Positions 27,067 through 35,001 of a DNA stretch of 64,000 nucleotides are shown piece by piece (positions within the stretch are counted from its first letter, which is position 1; each line of letters opens with the position of its first letter). Location of the stretch: contig JAWKJY010000001.1 in the NCBI GenBank assembly GCA_041393535.1, positions 1 through 64,000 of the forward strand. Direction: 5' to 3'. Below the pieces are notes generated by a model. It searched no databases and was not told where the DNA came from. It saw only the letters and a program-made list of their open reading frames with translations. Position numbers and translations under genes: made by a program. The DNA comes from JAWKJY01 sp041393535. Its GTDB lineage: Bacteria > Actinomycetota > Thermoleophilia > Gaiellales > Gaiellaceae.

Positions 27067-27523
27067 GGCCGCGACCGTCCGGCTGGGCGAGACGGCGCGC
27101 GAGGTTTCCCTCGCCGAGGCCCAGGCCGTGCTCGCGATGGTCCACGACGCGCGCCGTCGCGACCGGCTCGCGGCCCTCGTCGCGGACGTCGACGAGGGCG
27201 TGGTCTCCGGCGCGAGCGCGGAGGCGCTCGAGGAGCTGCTGGAGCTCGGCCTCTCGACCGGGCGGCTGCGCGCGCTCTACGGCCCGGAGGGCGAGGCGGC
27301 GGCGCTCTCGACGTTCCGCCGGCTGCCGCGTGGAGCCGAGCTGGCCGCGGGCGCCCGCGAGGTGACCGAGGCGCTCGCCGCGCTCGAGGGCGGGACGATC
27401 GAGGGCATCTCCGTGACGAGCGGCGGCCCGGGTGCGTACGTGGTCGCGTTCGCCGCGAGCGGCCGCGAGGTGTCGGTCCGGCTCGACCGGCAGGGCGCCC
27501 GCATCCACTCGATCGGGGTGTGA
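27053..27523 (+). CDS. Conserved-looking hypothetical protein in sulfur operon
   Basis: A protein of 156 residues that overlaps the end of cysH by 14 nt and itself overlaps the start of the precorrin-2 dehydrogenase gene, so it is translationally coupled on both sides. The N-terminal half is helical (SLAEAQAVLAMVHDARRRDRL, then EALEELLELGLSTGRLRALY). The C-terminal half looks like beta strands (GTIEGISVTSGGPGAYVVAF, GREVSVRLDRQGARIHSIGV). It has no Cys, no metal motif and no signal peptide. I do not recognise the family. Position argues for a role in sulfite reduction or siroheme handling. Confidence 0.75.
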   Translation: MSATEAATVRLGETAREVSLAEAQAVLAMVHDARRRDRLAALVADVDEGVVSGASAEALEELLELGLSTGRLRALYGPEGEAAALSTFRRLPRGAELAAGAREVTEALAALEGGTIEGISVTSGGPGAYVVAFAASGREVSVRLDRQGARIHSIGV

Positions 27524-28089
27524 TCGTGGTCGAGAAGCGCTACTACATGGCCTGCCTCGACCTCGAGGGGCGGGAGTGCCTCGTCGTCGGCGGCGGCTCG
27601 ATCGCGCTGGAGAAGGCGGAAGGGCTGCTCGAATGCGGGGCGAGCGTGACCGTCGTCGCGCCCGAGGCCGCCCCTGTCCTCCAGGCGCCGCCGTTCCGCT
27701 GGGCCAGGCGCCGCTACCGGCCGGAGGACCTCGACGGGATGTTCCTCGTGATCGCGGCCACGTCGGACGAGCGGGTGAACCGCGCCGTCTTCGCGGACGC
27801 CGAGGCGCGCGGGCTGATCTGCAACGTCGTCGACGTCCCGGCGCTCTGCAGCTTCATCCTCCCGGCCGTGCTCCGCCGCGACCCGATCGCGGTCGGGATC
27901 TCGACGGGCGGCGCCTCGCCCGTGCTCGCGCAGCGACTCCGCGAGGAGATCGCGGGGGTGGTGCGCGAGGAGCATGCCGAGCTCGCCCGCGACCTGCGGG
28001 CGCTGCGGCCGTGGGCGAAGGCGACCTTCCCGACCTACGAGGAGCGGCGCGACTTCTTCCGCGAGCGCGTCGCGGAGGCGCTCGCATGA
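27520..28089 (+). CDS. Precorrin-2 dehydrogenase/sirohydrochlorin ferrochelatase
   Basis: A 189-residue Met8p/CysG N-terminal-type enzyme. YYMACLDLEGRECLVVGGGSIALEKAEGLLECGA gives the NAD-binding Rossmann loop, followed by VTVVAPEA, DLDGMFLVIAATSDERVNR, ICNVVDVPALCSFILPAV and the family's ISTGGASPVLAQRLREEI. It oxidises precorrin-2 to sirohydrochlorin and inserts iron, giving siroheme for the sulfite reductase. The start GTG overlaps the previous stop (GTGTGA) and its stop overlaps the cobA ATG. Confidence 0.93.
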   Translation: MIVVEKRYYMACLDLEGRECLVVGGGSIALEKAEGLLECGASVTVVAPEAAPVLQAPPFRWARRRYRPEDLDGMFLVIAATSDERVNRAVFADAEARGLICNVVDVPALCSFILPAVLRRDPIAVGISTGGASPVLAQRLREEIAGVVREEHAELARDLRALRPWAKATFPTYEERRDFFRERVAEALA

Positions 28090-28820
28090 GCGTCGCGCTC
28101 GTCGGTGCGGGGCCGGGCGACCCCGGGCTGATCACCGTGCGCGGCCTCGAGCGCGTGCGCGCGTGCGAGGTCCTCGTCCACGACCGCCTCGTCGCACCCG
28201 AGCTGGTCGCCGAGGCGCCGGCGGCCGCCGTGCGCGTCGAGCGGGACGCGCTCGACCAGGAGCAGGTGAACGAGCTGCTCGTCGCGTACGGGCGAGCGGG
28301 CCTGGACGTCGTCCGGCTGAAGGGGGGCGACCCGTTCGTCTTCGGCCGCGGCGGGGAGGAGGCGCTCGCGCTGGCCGAGGCGGGCGTCCCGTTCGAGGTC
28401 GTCCCCGGGGTGTCGTCGATCGCCGCGGTCCCGGGCGCGGCCGGGATCCCGGTGACGCACCGGGGGATCGCCAAGCAGGTGATCGTCACGGCCGGCCACG
28501 ACGCCGGCCTCGACTACCGGCTGCTCGCCGGCTCGGGGGCGACGCTCGTGTTCTTCATGGGGCTGCGGCGCCTGCGCGCCCTGGCTCGGGGCCTCGTCGA
28601 CGCGGGGCTCCCGCCCGAGACACCTGCCGCGGTCGTCTCGCGCGGGACGCTGCCCGACCAGCGGTCGGCCGTCTCGACGCTCGCCCGCATCGGCGCGGAG
28701 GCGGCCGGTCTGCCGACCCCCGCGCTCGTCGTCGTCGGCGACGTCGTCGGCCTCGCACCGGCGCTCGCCGGGATCTCGACCGTCGACGCCCGGCCCGCAG
28801 TGGTCGGGGTCGACGCCTGA
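28086..28820 (+). CDS. cobA: Uroporphyrinogen-III C-methyltransferase
   Basis: A protein of 244 residues. VALVGAGPGDPGLITVRG is the tetrapyrrole methylase P-loop-like motif at about 3-20; DVVRLKGGDPFVFGRGGEE, VVPGVSSIAAVPGAAGIPVTHRG and ATLVFFMGLRRL complete the SUMT signatures. It methylates uroporphyrinogen III at C2 and C7 using SAM to make precorrin-2. The operon order therefore gives the sulfite reductase together with enzymes for its prosthetic group. SAM is also the ligand of the leader riboswitch. It is coupled to the preceding gene by ATGA overlap. Confidence 0.95.
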   Translation: MSVALVGAGPGDPGLITVRGLERVRACEVLVHDRLVAPELVAEAPAAAVRVERDALDQEQVNELLVAYGRAGLDVVRLKGGDPFVFGRGGEEALALAEAGVPFEVVPGVSSIAAVPGAAGIPVTHRGIAKQVIVTAGHDAGLDYRLLAGSGATLVFFMGLRRLRALARGLVDAGLPPETPAAVVSRGTLPDQRSAVSTLARIGAEAAGLPTPALVVVGDVVGLAPALAGISTVDARPAVVGVDA

Positions 28821-28843
28821 CATCGATCGAAGGAGGACGGACG

Positions 28844-29478
28844 GTGGCACTGCGACTGGGTGACGATGCGCCGGGGTTCGTGGCGGAGACGACGGAGGGG
28901 CCGATCGACTTCCTGGAGTGGAAGCGGGGGAAGTGGGCCGTGCTGTTCTCGCATCCGAGGGACTTCACGCCCGTGTGCACGACGGAGCTGGGTGCGACGG
29001 CGCGGCTGAAGGAGGAGTTCGAGAAGCGGGACGTGCGGGTGATCGGGCTGTCGGTGGACGGCGTCGAGGAGCACGAGCGCTGGTCGCAGGACATCCTGGA
29101 GACGCAGGGCGTGGCGCCGAACTTCCCGCTGATCGGGGATCCGGAGCGGAGGGTCGCGGACCTGTACGACATGGTCCATCCGAACGCGTCGGACACGTTC
29201 ACGGTGCGGTCGGTGTTCGTGATCGGGCCCGACGACAAGGTCAAGCTGACGTTGACGTACCCGGCGTCGACGGGTCGGAGCTTCGACGAGGTCCTGCGGG
29301 TGATCGACAGCCTGCAGCTGACGGCGAAGCACGAGGTGGCGACGCCGGCGGACTGGCGGCCGGGGAGGACGTGATCATCGTCCCGGCGGTCTCCGACGAG
29401 GAGGCGCGGGAGCGGTTCCCGGACGGCTGGGAGACGGTCAAGCCGTACCTGCGCGTCGTCGCCCAGCCGCGCGACTGA
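28844..29478 (+). CDS. 1-Cys type peroxiredoxin (C-terminal frameshift)
   Basis: About 211 residues. ALRLGDDAPGF, FSHPRDFTPVCTTELG with the peroxidatic Cys, VIGLSVDGVEEHERW, NFPLIGDPERRVADLYDM and VFVIGPDDKVKLTLTYP identify the Prx6/1-Cys subgroup. The frame ends early after PADWRPG; restoring a G in the run near 29364 continues to DVIIVPAVSDEEARERFP and the family-typical KPYLRVVAQP ending. It reduces peroxides in the cytosol. GTG start, AAGGAGG upstream, 23 nt after cobA, so it is probably part of the operon. Codon choice (more GGG, CGG, GTG, GCG) differs from the neighbours. Confidence 0.92.
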
Positions 29479-29675
29479 GCGGCGAGCGCCGGGGCCCGGC
29501 CCCGCGACTGGCGCCGGGGCGTGGGCGCCGCTGCCGTCCCGCGCACGCAGCAGCGGCGCGTCGTGCCCCTGCGCCTCGCCGTGTCCGGGGTGCCGCGCGG
29601 ATGGGACGCGCTGGTCGCGTCGACCGTCGCGGCGCGGGGCGACGGCAGCGCGACCCGGGCGCCACGGGGCTCGAC

Positions 29676-29701
29676 GGCCACGGGGCTCGAGCCCCGTGGC
29701 C
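29676..29701. terminator. 26-bp perfect palindrome between convergent genes
   Basis: A fully symmetrical GC-rich palindrome (GGCCACGGGG-CTCGAG-CCCCGTGGCC) sits between the peroxiredoxin gene and the convergent membrane protein gene. It may be a bidirectional transcription end or a dyad binding site; there is no T tract. Confidence 0.45.
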
Positions 29702-29722
29702 CGCCCCGGCGTCGCTCCCCGC

Positions 29723-29811
29723 TGTGGATGGATCGGCGCACATCCGGCCCGAAGCCGTCACACACGCGTGCGCAGCTCGGGCGTACCCTCCCCCGGGTGG
29801 TGGGTGGGGGG
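29723..29811 (+). repeat. Intergenic repeat element, copy 1 (G-run motif)
   Basis: This ~89-bp element shares with 36211-36300 the blocks GAAGCCGT, CACACGCGTGCG, CGTACCCTCCCCC and GGGTGGTGGGTGGGGGG, with the same 22-nt distance from CACACG to GTACCC. It encodes no convincing protein. The rest of 29479-29859 holds only this element and the palindrome at 29676. Confidence 0.7.
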
Positions 29812-29859
29812 CGGGTTCGCGCCTGGCGGACTGGCGTCCGCGCGGCCCCGGTCCGCGGC

Positions 29860-30417
29860 TCAACGCGAGGCGACCGCAGGCCGGCGCTGGCGGCCGAGCA
29901 CGCGCCAAACGCCGACGCCTGCGACGGCGGCCACGCAGACGCCGTACGTCGTCGTGCCCCAGGCGTTGCCCGTGTCCGTGCCGGCGAGCAGCGAGTGCGC
30001 GACGGCGAGCGCCCAGACGGCGAGGGTGAGCGCGTGCGTCCGCCGCCAGACGCGGTAGGGCAGGCGACCACGCAGCCGGTTCGCGACGGCGAGCGCGAGC
30101 AGGAGCTCCGTCCCGACGATTCCGAGCCCGGTGGCGAGCGGCCGGTACCCCGCGCTGCCGGGGACGACGAGGTCGGCGACCGAGAAGGGGGCGTACCCGT
30201 CGACGAGCAGCACGAGCACGTGGACGCCGACGAACGCCCAGGCGAGCAGGCCCGCGAACCGGTGCACCTCCTCGAGCGCGAACCGCGGCCAGCGCACGAG
30301 GCTCGCCCGGCCCGCGAGCGCGAGCCCGAGCACCACGGCGGCGGTCAGGAGGACGATCGCGACCATCCCGCCGGCGCGGGTCACGTACCAGGTGAAGGCG
30401 GTGCTGGCGAGCGTCAC
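29860..30417 (-). CDS. Ferric-reductase-like transmembrane protein
   Basis: A 185-residue protein with about five membrane segments (GGMVAIVLLTAAVVLGLALA, FAGLLAWAFVGVHVLVLLVD, LGIVGTELLLALAVAN, THALTLAVWALAVAHSLLAG, TYGVCVAAVAGVGVWRVL). His residues in EEVHRFAGLL, FVGVHVLVLL, WRRTHALTL and AVAHSLLAG are spaced as bis-heme ligands of the ferric reductase/YedZ (MsrQ) cytochrome fold. There is no flavin or NAD domain, so it would pass electrons across the membrane to or from other carriers. It lies just downstream of an ApbE operon, which supports a flavin-linked extracytoplasmic electron route. Confidence 0.82.
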   Translation of the reverse strand: MTLASTAFTWYVTRAGGMVAIVLLTAAVVLGLALAGRASLVRWPRFALEEVHRFAGLLAWAFVGVHVLVLLVDGYAPFSVADLVVPGSAGYRPLATGLGIVGTELLLALAVANRLRGRLPYRVWRRTHALTLAVWALAVAHSLLAGTDTGNAWGTTTYGVCVAAVAGVGVWRVLGRQRRPAVASR

Positions 30418-30474
30418 GGGCCGATCGCGTCGAGCGGCCCCGCCCTCGTCGGGGCCGGGCCGCTCACGCGGGGT

Positions 30475-31542
30475 TCAGAGGCTCGCGTCGGTGTTCGGGC
30501 TCGTCGAGCCCGGGCCCGGTGTCGCCGGCGCCTCGGGCACGTCGCCGCCATCGTGGTGGCCGCGGCCGCGCGGGCCGAAGCCGGTGCCGGCGATCACGTC
30601 GTCGAGGCGCGACTGCAGCTGCTCGATCATGGCGTCCGCCTGCTCCTGCGTCAGATCGCCCTCGCCGACCTCCTCGTCCAGCCGCGCCTCGGCTGCAGCG
30701 GTGAGCGCCTGCTTCAGCCCGTCGGTCGTCTTCCCCTGGGCGGCGGCGACGTCGGCGAGCGACTGGCCGGAGCGGAGCTGCTGCGCGAGCTCCTGCTCGG
30801 TCAGGCCGAGGTACGTCGCGGCGGCGTCGAGGCCGATCCCGATGCCGCGATGCCCGTGCTCGTGGCCGCGGCCGTGGCCGTGGCCGCCGCCCGGGCCGCC
30901 GCGGCCGGGGCCGCGCCCGAACGCGCCGGGGCCGGTGCCCGCGATCAGGTCGTCCGCTCGCCGCTCGAGCTGCGCGGTCGCGGCGTCCGCCTGCCCCTGC
31001 GTCAGCTTGCCGTCCGCGACCGCCTCTGCGAGCGAGGCCTTGGCGGCGTCGACGATGGCCTGCTTCAGCCCGTCGGTCGTCTTTCCCTGGGCCGCGGCCA
31101 CGTCGGCGAGCGACTGGCCGGCGCGGAGCTGCTCGACCAGGTCGGCCTGCTCGACGCCGAGGTACGTCGCCGCCGCCTCGAGCGCGTCCCCGCCGGGACC
31201 GAAGCCGGGTGCGCCGTGACCGAAGCGGCCGCCGCGATCGAGTGGCACGCCGACGAGCGGCAGCTCGCCCGACTCGACCCGCTGCTTCAGCGCGTCGCCC
31301 TGCTCCTCGGTCAGCTGGCCGCTCGCGACCGCCTCGTCGACGCGGGCCCCGTAGGCCTCCTGGAGGGCGGTCGACAGCTGCTCGGGCTCGACGCCGAGAC
31401 GCTCGGCCGCGTCCGCCACGATCGCCTGCTGATCCTCGCTGCCGCCGAGCTGGCTGGCGGCGATGGCGGCGCCGCCGCCCGCGAGCATGGCGAGGGCTGC
31501 GGCGCTCGCGAGCACCTTCTTCCCGGGTCGTCTCGTCATCAC
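30475..31542 (-). CDS. Secreted Gly/His-rich protein with duplicated helical repeats
   Basis: A protein of 355 residues. Signal peptide: KKVLASAAALAMLAGGGAAIA, residues about 8-28. Two near-identical modules (AATYLGV/LxxxxLxxQLRxGQ, then SLADVAAAQGKTTDGLKQA) lie at about 123-163 and 239-279, each followed by an LTQxQADAxxxQLxxRxDD unit ending GTG(P/F)G. Between and after them are Gly/Arg/His clusters (GGGHGHGRGHEHGHRG; RGRGHHDGG) that could bind metal. It starts at GTG 31542 or ATG 31539, both after AGGAGG, overlapping the ApbE stop. A regulator box (31589-31602) lies just upstream. The function is unknown. Confidence 0.82.
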   Translation of the reverse strand: MMTRRPGKKVLASAAALAMLAGGGAAIAASQLGGSEDQQAIVADAAERLGVEPEQLSTALQEAYGARVDEAVASGQLTEEQGDALKQRVESGELPLVGVPLDRGGRFGHGAPGFGPGGDALEAAATYLGVEQADLVEQLRAGQSLADVAAAQGKTTDGLKQAIVDAAKASLAEAVADGKLTQGQADAATAQLERRADDLIAGTGPGAFGRGPGRGGPGGGHGHGRGHEHGHRGIGIGLDAAATYLGLTEQELAQQLRSGQSLADVAAAQGKTTDGLKQALTAAAEARLDEEVGEGDLTQEQADAMIEQLQSRLDDVIAGTGFGPRGRGHHDGGDVPEAPATPGPGSTSPNTDASL

Positions 31543-32476
31543 GCGCGATCCTCCTGGTTGGACGAGTCCAATGCCAGCAGACGTCCTTCAGAGCTCCGTA
31601 AGACCGTTGGCGGGTCGGCCGGGCCGACGGCGGCGCGCCACGCCTCGCTCACGACGACGGCGCCGTCGTGGGCGACGAAGCGGCCTGGGAGCCGACGGGC
31701 GTCGAGCCACGCCGGGCCGCGCTCGCCATGGAGGAACGCGGCCTTCGCGGCGACGTCCGCCGCCGTGCAGCTGCCCGCGGCGACGGTGACGAGCGCCCAG
31801 GGCGCGTCGGACGGCCGGCCCGTGCGCGGGTCGATCAGGTGGTGCTGCGTCTCGCCGCCGCGCCGCCAGCGCCGCTTGACGGTGCCGCTCGTCGCGATGC
31901 CGCCGCCGAGGAGGCGGAGCGAGCCGCCGTCGGGCAGCGCGACCGCGACCGGGCCCCGCGCGGCGATGTCGCCGCCGGCGGATACCCAGCCCTCCCCGGG
32001 AGGAGCGCAGCGGCGTCGTCGACGGCCATGCCCTTGACGACGCCGTTCAGGTCGAGCTCGAGGCCGATCGGGCGGCCGATCACCCGGCCCCAGACGTGCA
32101 CCTCGGGCCAGCGGCCGCGCCGCGCGGGACCAACGGCGTCGTCGCGCGGCGCGAGCGCGGCGAAGTCCCGGTCGTAGCCGGCGGCGACGAGCGCCGCGCC
32201 GAGCGTCGGATCGACGAGCCCGCCCGTCGCCCGGGCCGCGTCGAGCGCGCGCTGCAGCGCCCGCGCGAACTCCCGCGAGACGCCGACCACGGGCGCCGCG
32301 GTGGCGTTGACGGCGCGGATCTCGCTGTCGGCGCGGAAGCGGCTGAAGATCCGCTCCCGCTCCTCGAAGAGCGCGACGATCGCGGCCAGGGACTCCGGGG
32401 AGGCGCCGGCGACGAGCACCTCCGTGCCCATCGCGCGGAACGAGGCCGGCCCGGTCGTGTGCGTCGCGGCCGTCAC
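31539..32476 (-). CDS. apbE: FAD:protein FMN transferase, ApbE family (frameshifted)
   Basis: About 312 residues. ASFRAMGTEVLVAG, FSRFRADSEIRAVN, LDLNGVVKGMAVDDAAALLPG are in one frame; after a missing G near 32001 the second frame gives the SAGGDIAARGP motif (metal/FAD site), IATSGTVKRRW and HHLIDPRTGRPSD, all ApbE signatures. It attaches FMN covalently to Thr/Ser of extracytoplasmic flavoproteins. The N-terminus lacks a clear lipoprotein signal. GTG start overlaps the preceding stop (GTGA), and the stop overlaps the next start, so three genes are coupled. No FMN-binding acceptor domain is encoded nearby. Confidence 0.9.
31589..31602 (-). promoter_or_regulatory. CTTAC-N4-CTCTG box upstream of the His-rich secreted protein
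   Basis: On the minus strand this reads CTTACGGAGCTCTG and, with flanks, matches 16 of 18 positions of the box at 32829-32842. It lies about 50 nt upstream of the secreted protein start, inside the end of apbE. It is a likely site for the adjacent OmpR-type regulator. Confidence 0.55.
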
Positions 32477-32799
32477 GACGCGCGCGTCCTCGGGAGCGGG
32501 GCGAACGTGCGCGACGGGCTCGGCTCGAGCGAGCGCCGACCGTCGTCGTCCGGGGCCGGCTCGTCCGGCGCGACCGGCTCCTCCGGCGCCGAGGCCGGGA
32601 TCGCCGCGCCGGTGTCCGCGGCCGGCGCGTCCTGCACGCCGCCCGGCGCCGGGTCGCCCGGGTTCGCGAGCTTGGCGCCGAGGAGGGCCCAGCCGAACCC
32701 GGCGCCGGCCGCGACCGCGAGGAGCCACTTGGCGGCGGCGACCCGCGCTCGCGCGGCGTCGAGCCGGGAGGGGGGTCCGGATGTGGGCGGCTCGGCCAT
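32473..32799 (-). CDS. Small membrane-anchored Pro/Ala-rich protein
   Basis: A protein of 108 residues. A single hydrophobic segment at about 23-42 (AAKWLLAVAAGAGFGWALLG) is followed by a long extracytoplasmic tail rich in Pro, Ala, Glu and Asp. There is no FMN-binding motif, Cys or metal site. First gene of the apbE transcription unit, divergent from the two-component genes; its stop overlaps the apbE start. It may be an anchored partner of the locus. I do not recognise a family. Confidence 0.72.
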   Translation of the reverse strand: MAEPPTSGPPSRLDAARARVAAAKWLLAVAAGAGFGWALLGAKLANPGDPAPGGVQDAPAADTGAAIPASAPEEPVAPDEPAPDDDGRRSLEPSPSRTFAPLPRTRAS

Positions 32800-32828
32800 C
32801 GTCTGCTCGCATCCGACCAGCGCCGGTT

Positions 32829-32916
32829 CAGAGCACGGTAAGACGCGCCTGAGAGCTTCCGCAGAATCGCCCCGCGCGCTCTTACCCGGCTCTGCGGGAC
32901 GGCTTACCCCGCTCTG
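32829..32916. promoter_or_regulatory. Three regulator boxes in the divergent promoter region
   Basis: Three copies of CTTACC-N3-CTCTG: one inverted at 32829-32842 and two direct at 32881-32894 and 32903-32916, starting 22 bp (two helical turns) apart. They lie between the apbE unit and the response-regulator gene, the pattern expected for an autoregulating OmpR-family regulator. Confidence 0.65.
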
Positions 32917-32971
32917 AGACGCGGCTGCGATGATCCGGGTCGATGGCAGGCGGGCGACACGGGAGAGGGAG

Positions 32972-33637
32972 ATGCGGCTGCTGATCGTGGAGGACGAGGC
33001 TGCCGTCCGGCAGGCGCTCGAGCGCGCGCTGGAGGCCGAGGGCTACGACCTGACGCTCGTCGAGGACGGCGCGGCCGCCCTCGAGGCCGTCGCGTCGGAC
33101 CCGCCCGACCTGATCCTGCTCGACGTGATGCTGCCCGTGGTCGACGGGCTCGAGGCTGCGCGCCGGCTGCGCGCGGACGGCTGCGACGTGCCGATCCTGA
33201 TGCTGACGGCGCGGGGCGCGGTCGGCGACCGCGTCGCCGGGCTCGACGCGGGCGCGGACGACTACCTGATCAAGCCGTTCGCGCTGGCGGAGCTGCTCGC
33301 GCGGATCCGGGCGCTGCTCCGTCGAACCGGCACCTCGGGCGAGCTCTCGTTCGGCGACGTCCTGCTCGACCCGGGCACCCGCGAGGTGCGCCGCGGCGAG
33401 CGGTCGATCGAGCTGACGGTGACCGAGTTCAACCTGCTCGAGCTGTTCCTGCGCAACCCGCGCCAGGTGCTCCGGCGGTCGCTGATCTACGACCGCGTCT
33501 GGGGCTACGACTTCGGCGCCGACTCGCACGCCCTCGACGTGTACGTCGGCTACCTGCGCCGGAAGCTCGAGGCCGAGGGCGAGCCGCGCGTGATCCACAC
33601 CGTGCGCGGCGTGGGCCACGCGCTGCGCGAGTCGTGA
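32972..33637 (+). CDS. OmpR/PhoB-family response regulator
   Basis: A protein of 221 residues starting MRLLIVEDEA after GGAGAGGGAG; an upstream alternative start lacks family sequence. The receiver domain has acidic pocket EDE at about 7-9, phospho-acceptor Asp in LILLDVMLPV near 51, LMLTARGA and the Lys of IKPFALAEL. The C-terminal winged helix (FGDVLLDPGTREVRRG, LTVTEFNLLELFLRNP, RVWGYDFGADSHALDVYVGYLRRKLE) is complete. It overlaps the kinase gene by 4 nt. Probable targets are the repeated boxes in its own divergent promoter and upstream of the secreted His-rich protein. Confidence 0.95.
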   Translation: MRLLIVEDEAAVRQALERALEAEGYDLTLVEDGAAALEAVASDPPDLILLDVMLPVVDGLEAARRLRADGCDVPILMLTARGAVGDRVAGLDAGADDYLIKPFALAELLARIRALLRRTGTSGELSFGDVLLDPGTREVRRGERSIELTVTEFNLLELFLRNPRQVLRRSLIYDRVWGYDFGADSHALDVYVGYLRRKLEAEGEPRVIHTVRGVGHALRES

Positions 33638-34998
33638 GCTTCCGTCCGCCAGACGCTCGTCACGTCGCTCGCGGTCGCGGCGGCGATCGCTGCCGCGTCC
33701 GCGCTCGTCTACGTGCTGATCCGGAACGAGCTGCGCAGCCAGGTCGACGACCAGCTGGAGCAGGCCGTCGCGGTGATCACGCGCGGGCCTGTGCACGTCG
33801 AGGACGACCCTGCGACGGACGGCTACCGGCTCGACCTCGGTCGAGGCGGGCCTCGGCCTGACCGGCGTCGTCGTCCAGGCCGTCAGGTCGGACGGCACGG
33901 TGATCAAGCAGGACTCCCGGCTCGTCGAGCTGCCGGTCGAGGAGGAGACGCTGGCGGCCGCGAGCGGCGAGCGGCAGCGCTTCTTCTCGGACGCGACCGT
34001 CGCGGACGTGCACGTGCGGATGCTGACGGTGCCCGCGAACGACGGGTACGCCCTCCAGCTCGTCCGCTCGATCGACGACATCGACCGGCTGCTGCACCGG
34101 ATCGGCCTGATCCTGATCTTCCTCGCGATCGGCGGGATCGGCGTCGCGGCCCTGCTCGGCGGGCTCGTCGCGCGCACGGCGCTGAAGCCCGTGCGTCGCC
34201 TGACGCGCGAGGCCGAGGTCGTCGCCGAGACGCAGGATCTCGCGCACCGGATCGACGTCCACGGCCGCGACGAGCTCGCCCGGCTCGGCGCGAGCTTCAA
34301 CACGATGCTGGCGGCGCTCGAGGTCTCCCACCAGGCGCAGCGTCAGCTCGTCGCGGACGCGTCGCACGAGCTGCGCACGCCGCTGACGAGCCTGCGCACG
34401 AACATCGAGGTGCTCGCGCGCAACTCCGCCATGAGCGAGGAGAAGCGCGCCGCGCTGCTCGCCGACGTGGTGGGCCAGCTCGAGGAGATGAGCAGCCTCG
34501 TCACGGACCTCGTCGAGGTCGCGGCCGACCGGCCGCCCGACCTGGAGGCGTCGGAGGTGCAGCTCGACGAGCTCGTGCAGGACGCCGTGGAGCGCGCGAG
34601 ACGGCTGGCGCCGCAGGTCGAGATCTCGCTGGACGCGGAGCCGACGGTCGTCCGCGGCGTGCCGGCCCGGCTCGACCGCGCGATCGCGAACCTGCTCGAC
34701 AACGCCGTCAAGTGGAGCCCGGCGTCGTCCGCGATCGAGGTCGCCGTGTCCGGCGGTGAGGTGGTCGTTCGCGATCATGGGCCGGGCATCGACGACGTCG
34801 ACCTCCCCCACGTGTTCGACCGCTTCTACCGCTCCGCCGCAGCGCGCCAGATGCCGGGCTCGGGGCTCGGCCTCGCGATCGTGAAGCAGGTGGCCGAGGA
34901 GCACGGCGGCTCGATCGCGCTCGAGCGCGCCGGACGGCGGCGGGACGAGGGCGCGGCTGCGCCTGCCGGCGCTCGCCGAGCCCTCGCCCGTCACCTGA
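33634..34998 (+). CDS. Sensor histidine kinase (multiple frameshifts)
   Basis: About 455 residues across four frame segments. Membrane segment 1 (RQTLVTSLAVAAAIAAASAL) and a sensor region (LRSQVDDQLEQAVAVITRGP ... GLGLTGVVVQAVRSDGTVIK) need indels near 33647 and 33842. Then come TM2 (LILIFLAIGGIGVAALLGGL), HAMP, HisKA (QLVADASHELRTPLTSLRTN, with the phosphorylated His), and HATPase (IANLLDNAVKWSP, VRDHGPGID, GSGLGLAIVKQVAEEHGG). A last indel near 34935 gives the ending LRLPALAEPSPVT. It is partner of the overlapping response regulator. The signal is unknown; it stops 3 nt from the convergent DUF4396 stop. Confidence 0.88.
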
Positions 34999-35001
34999 CG
35001 C

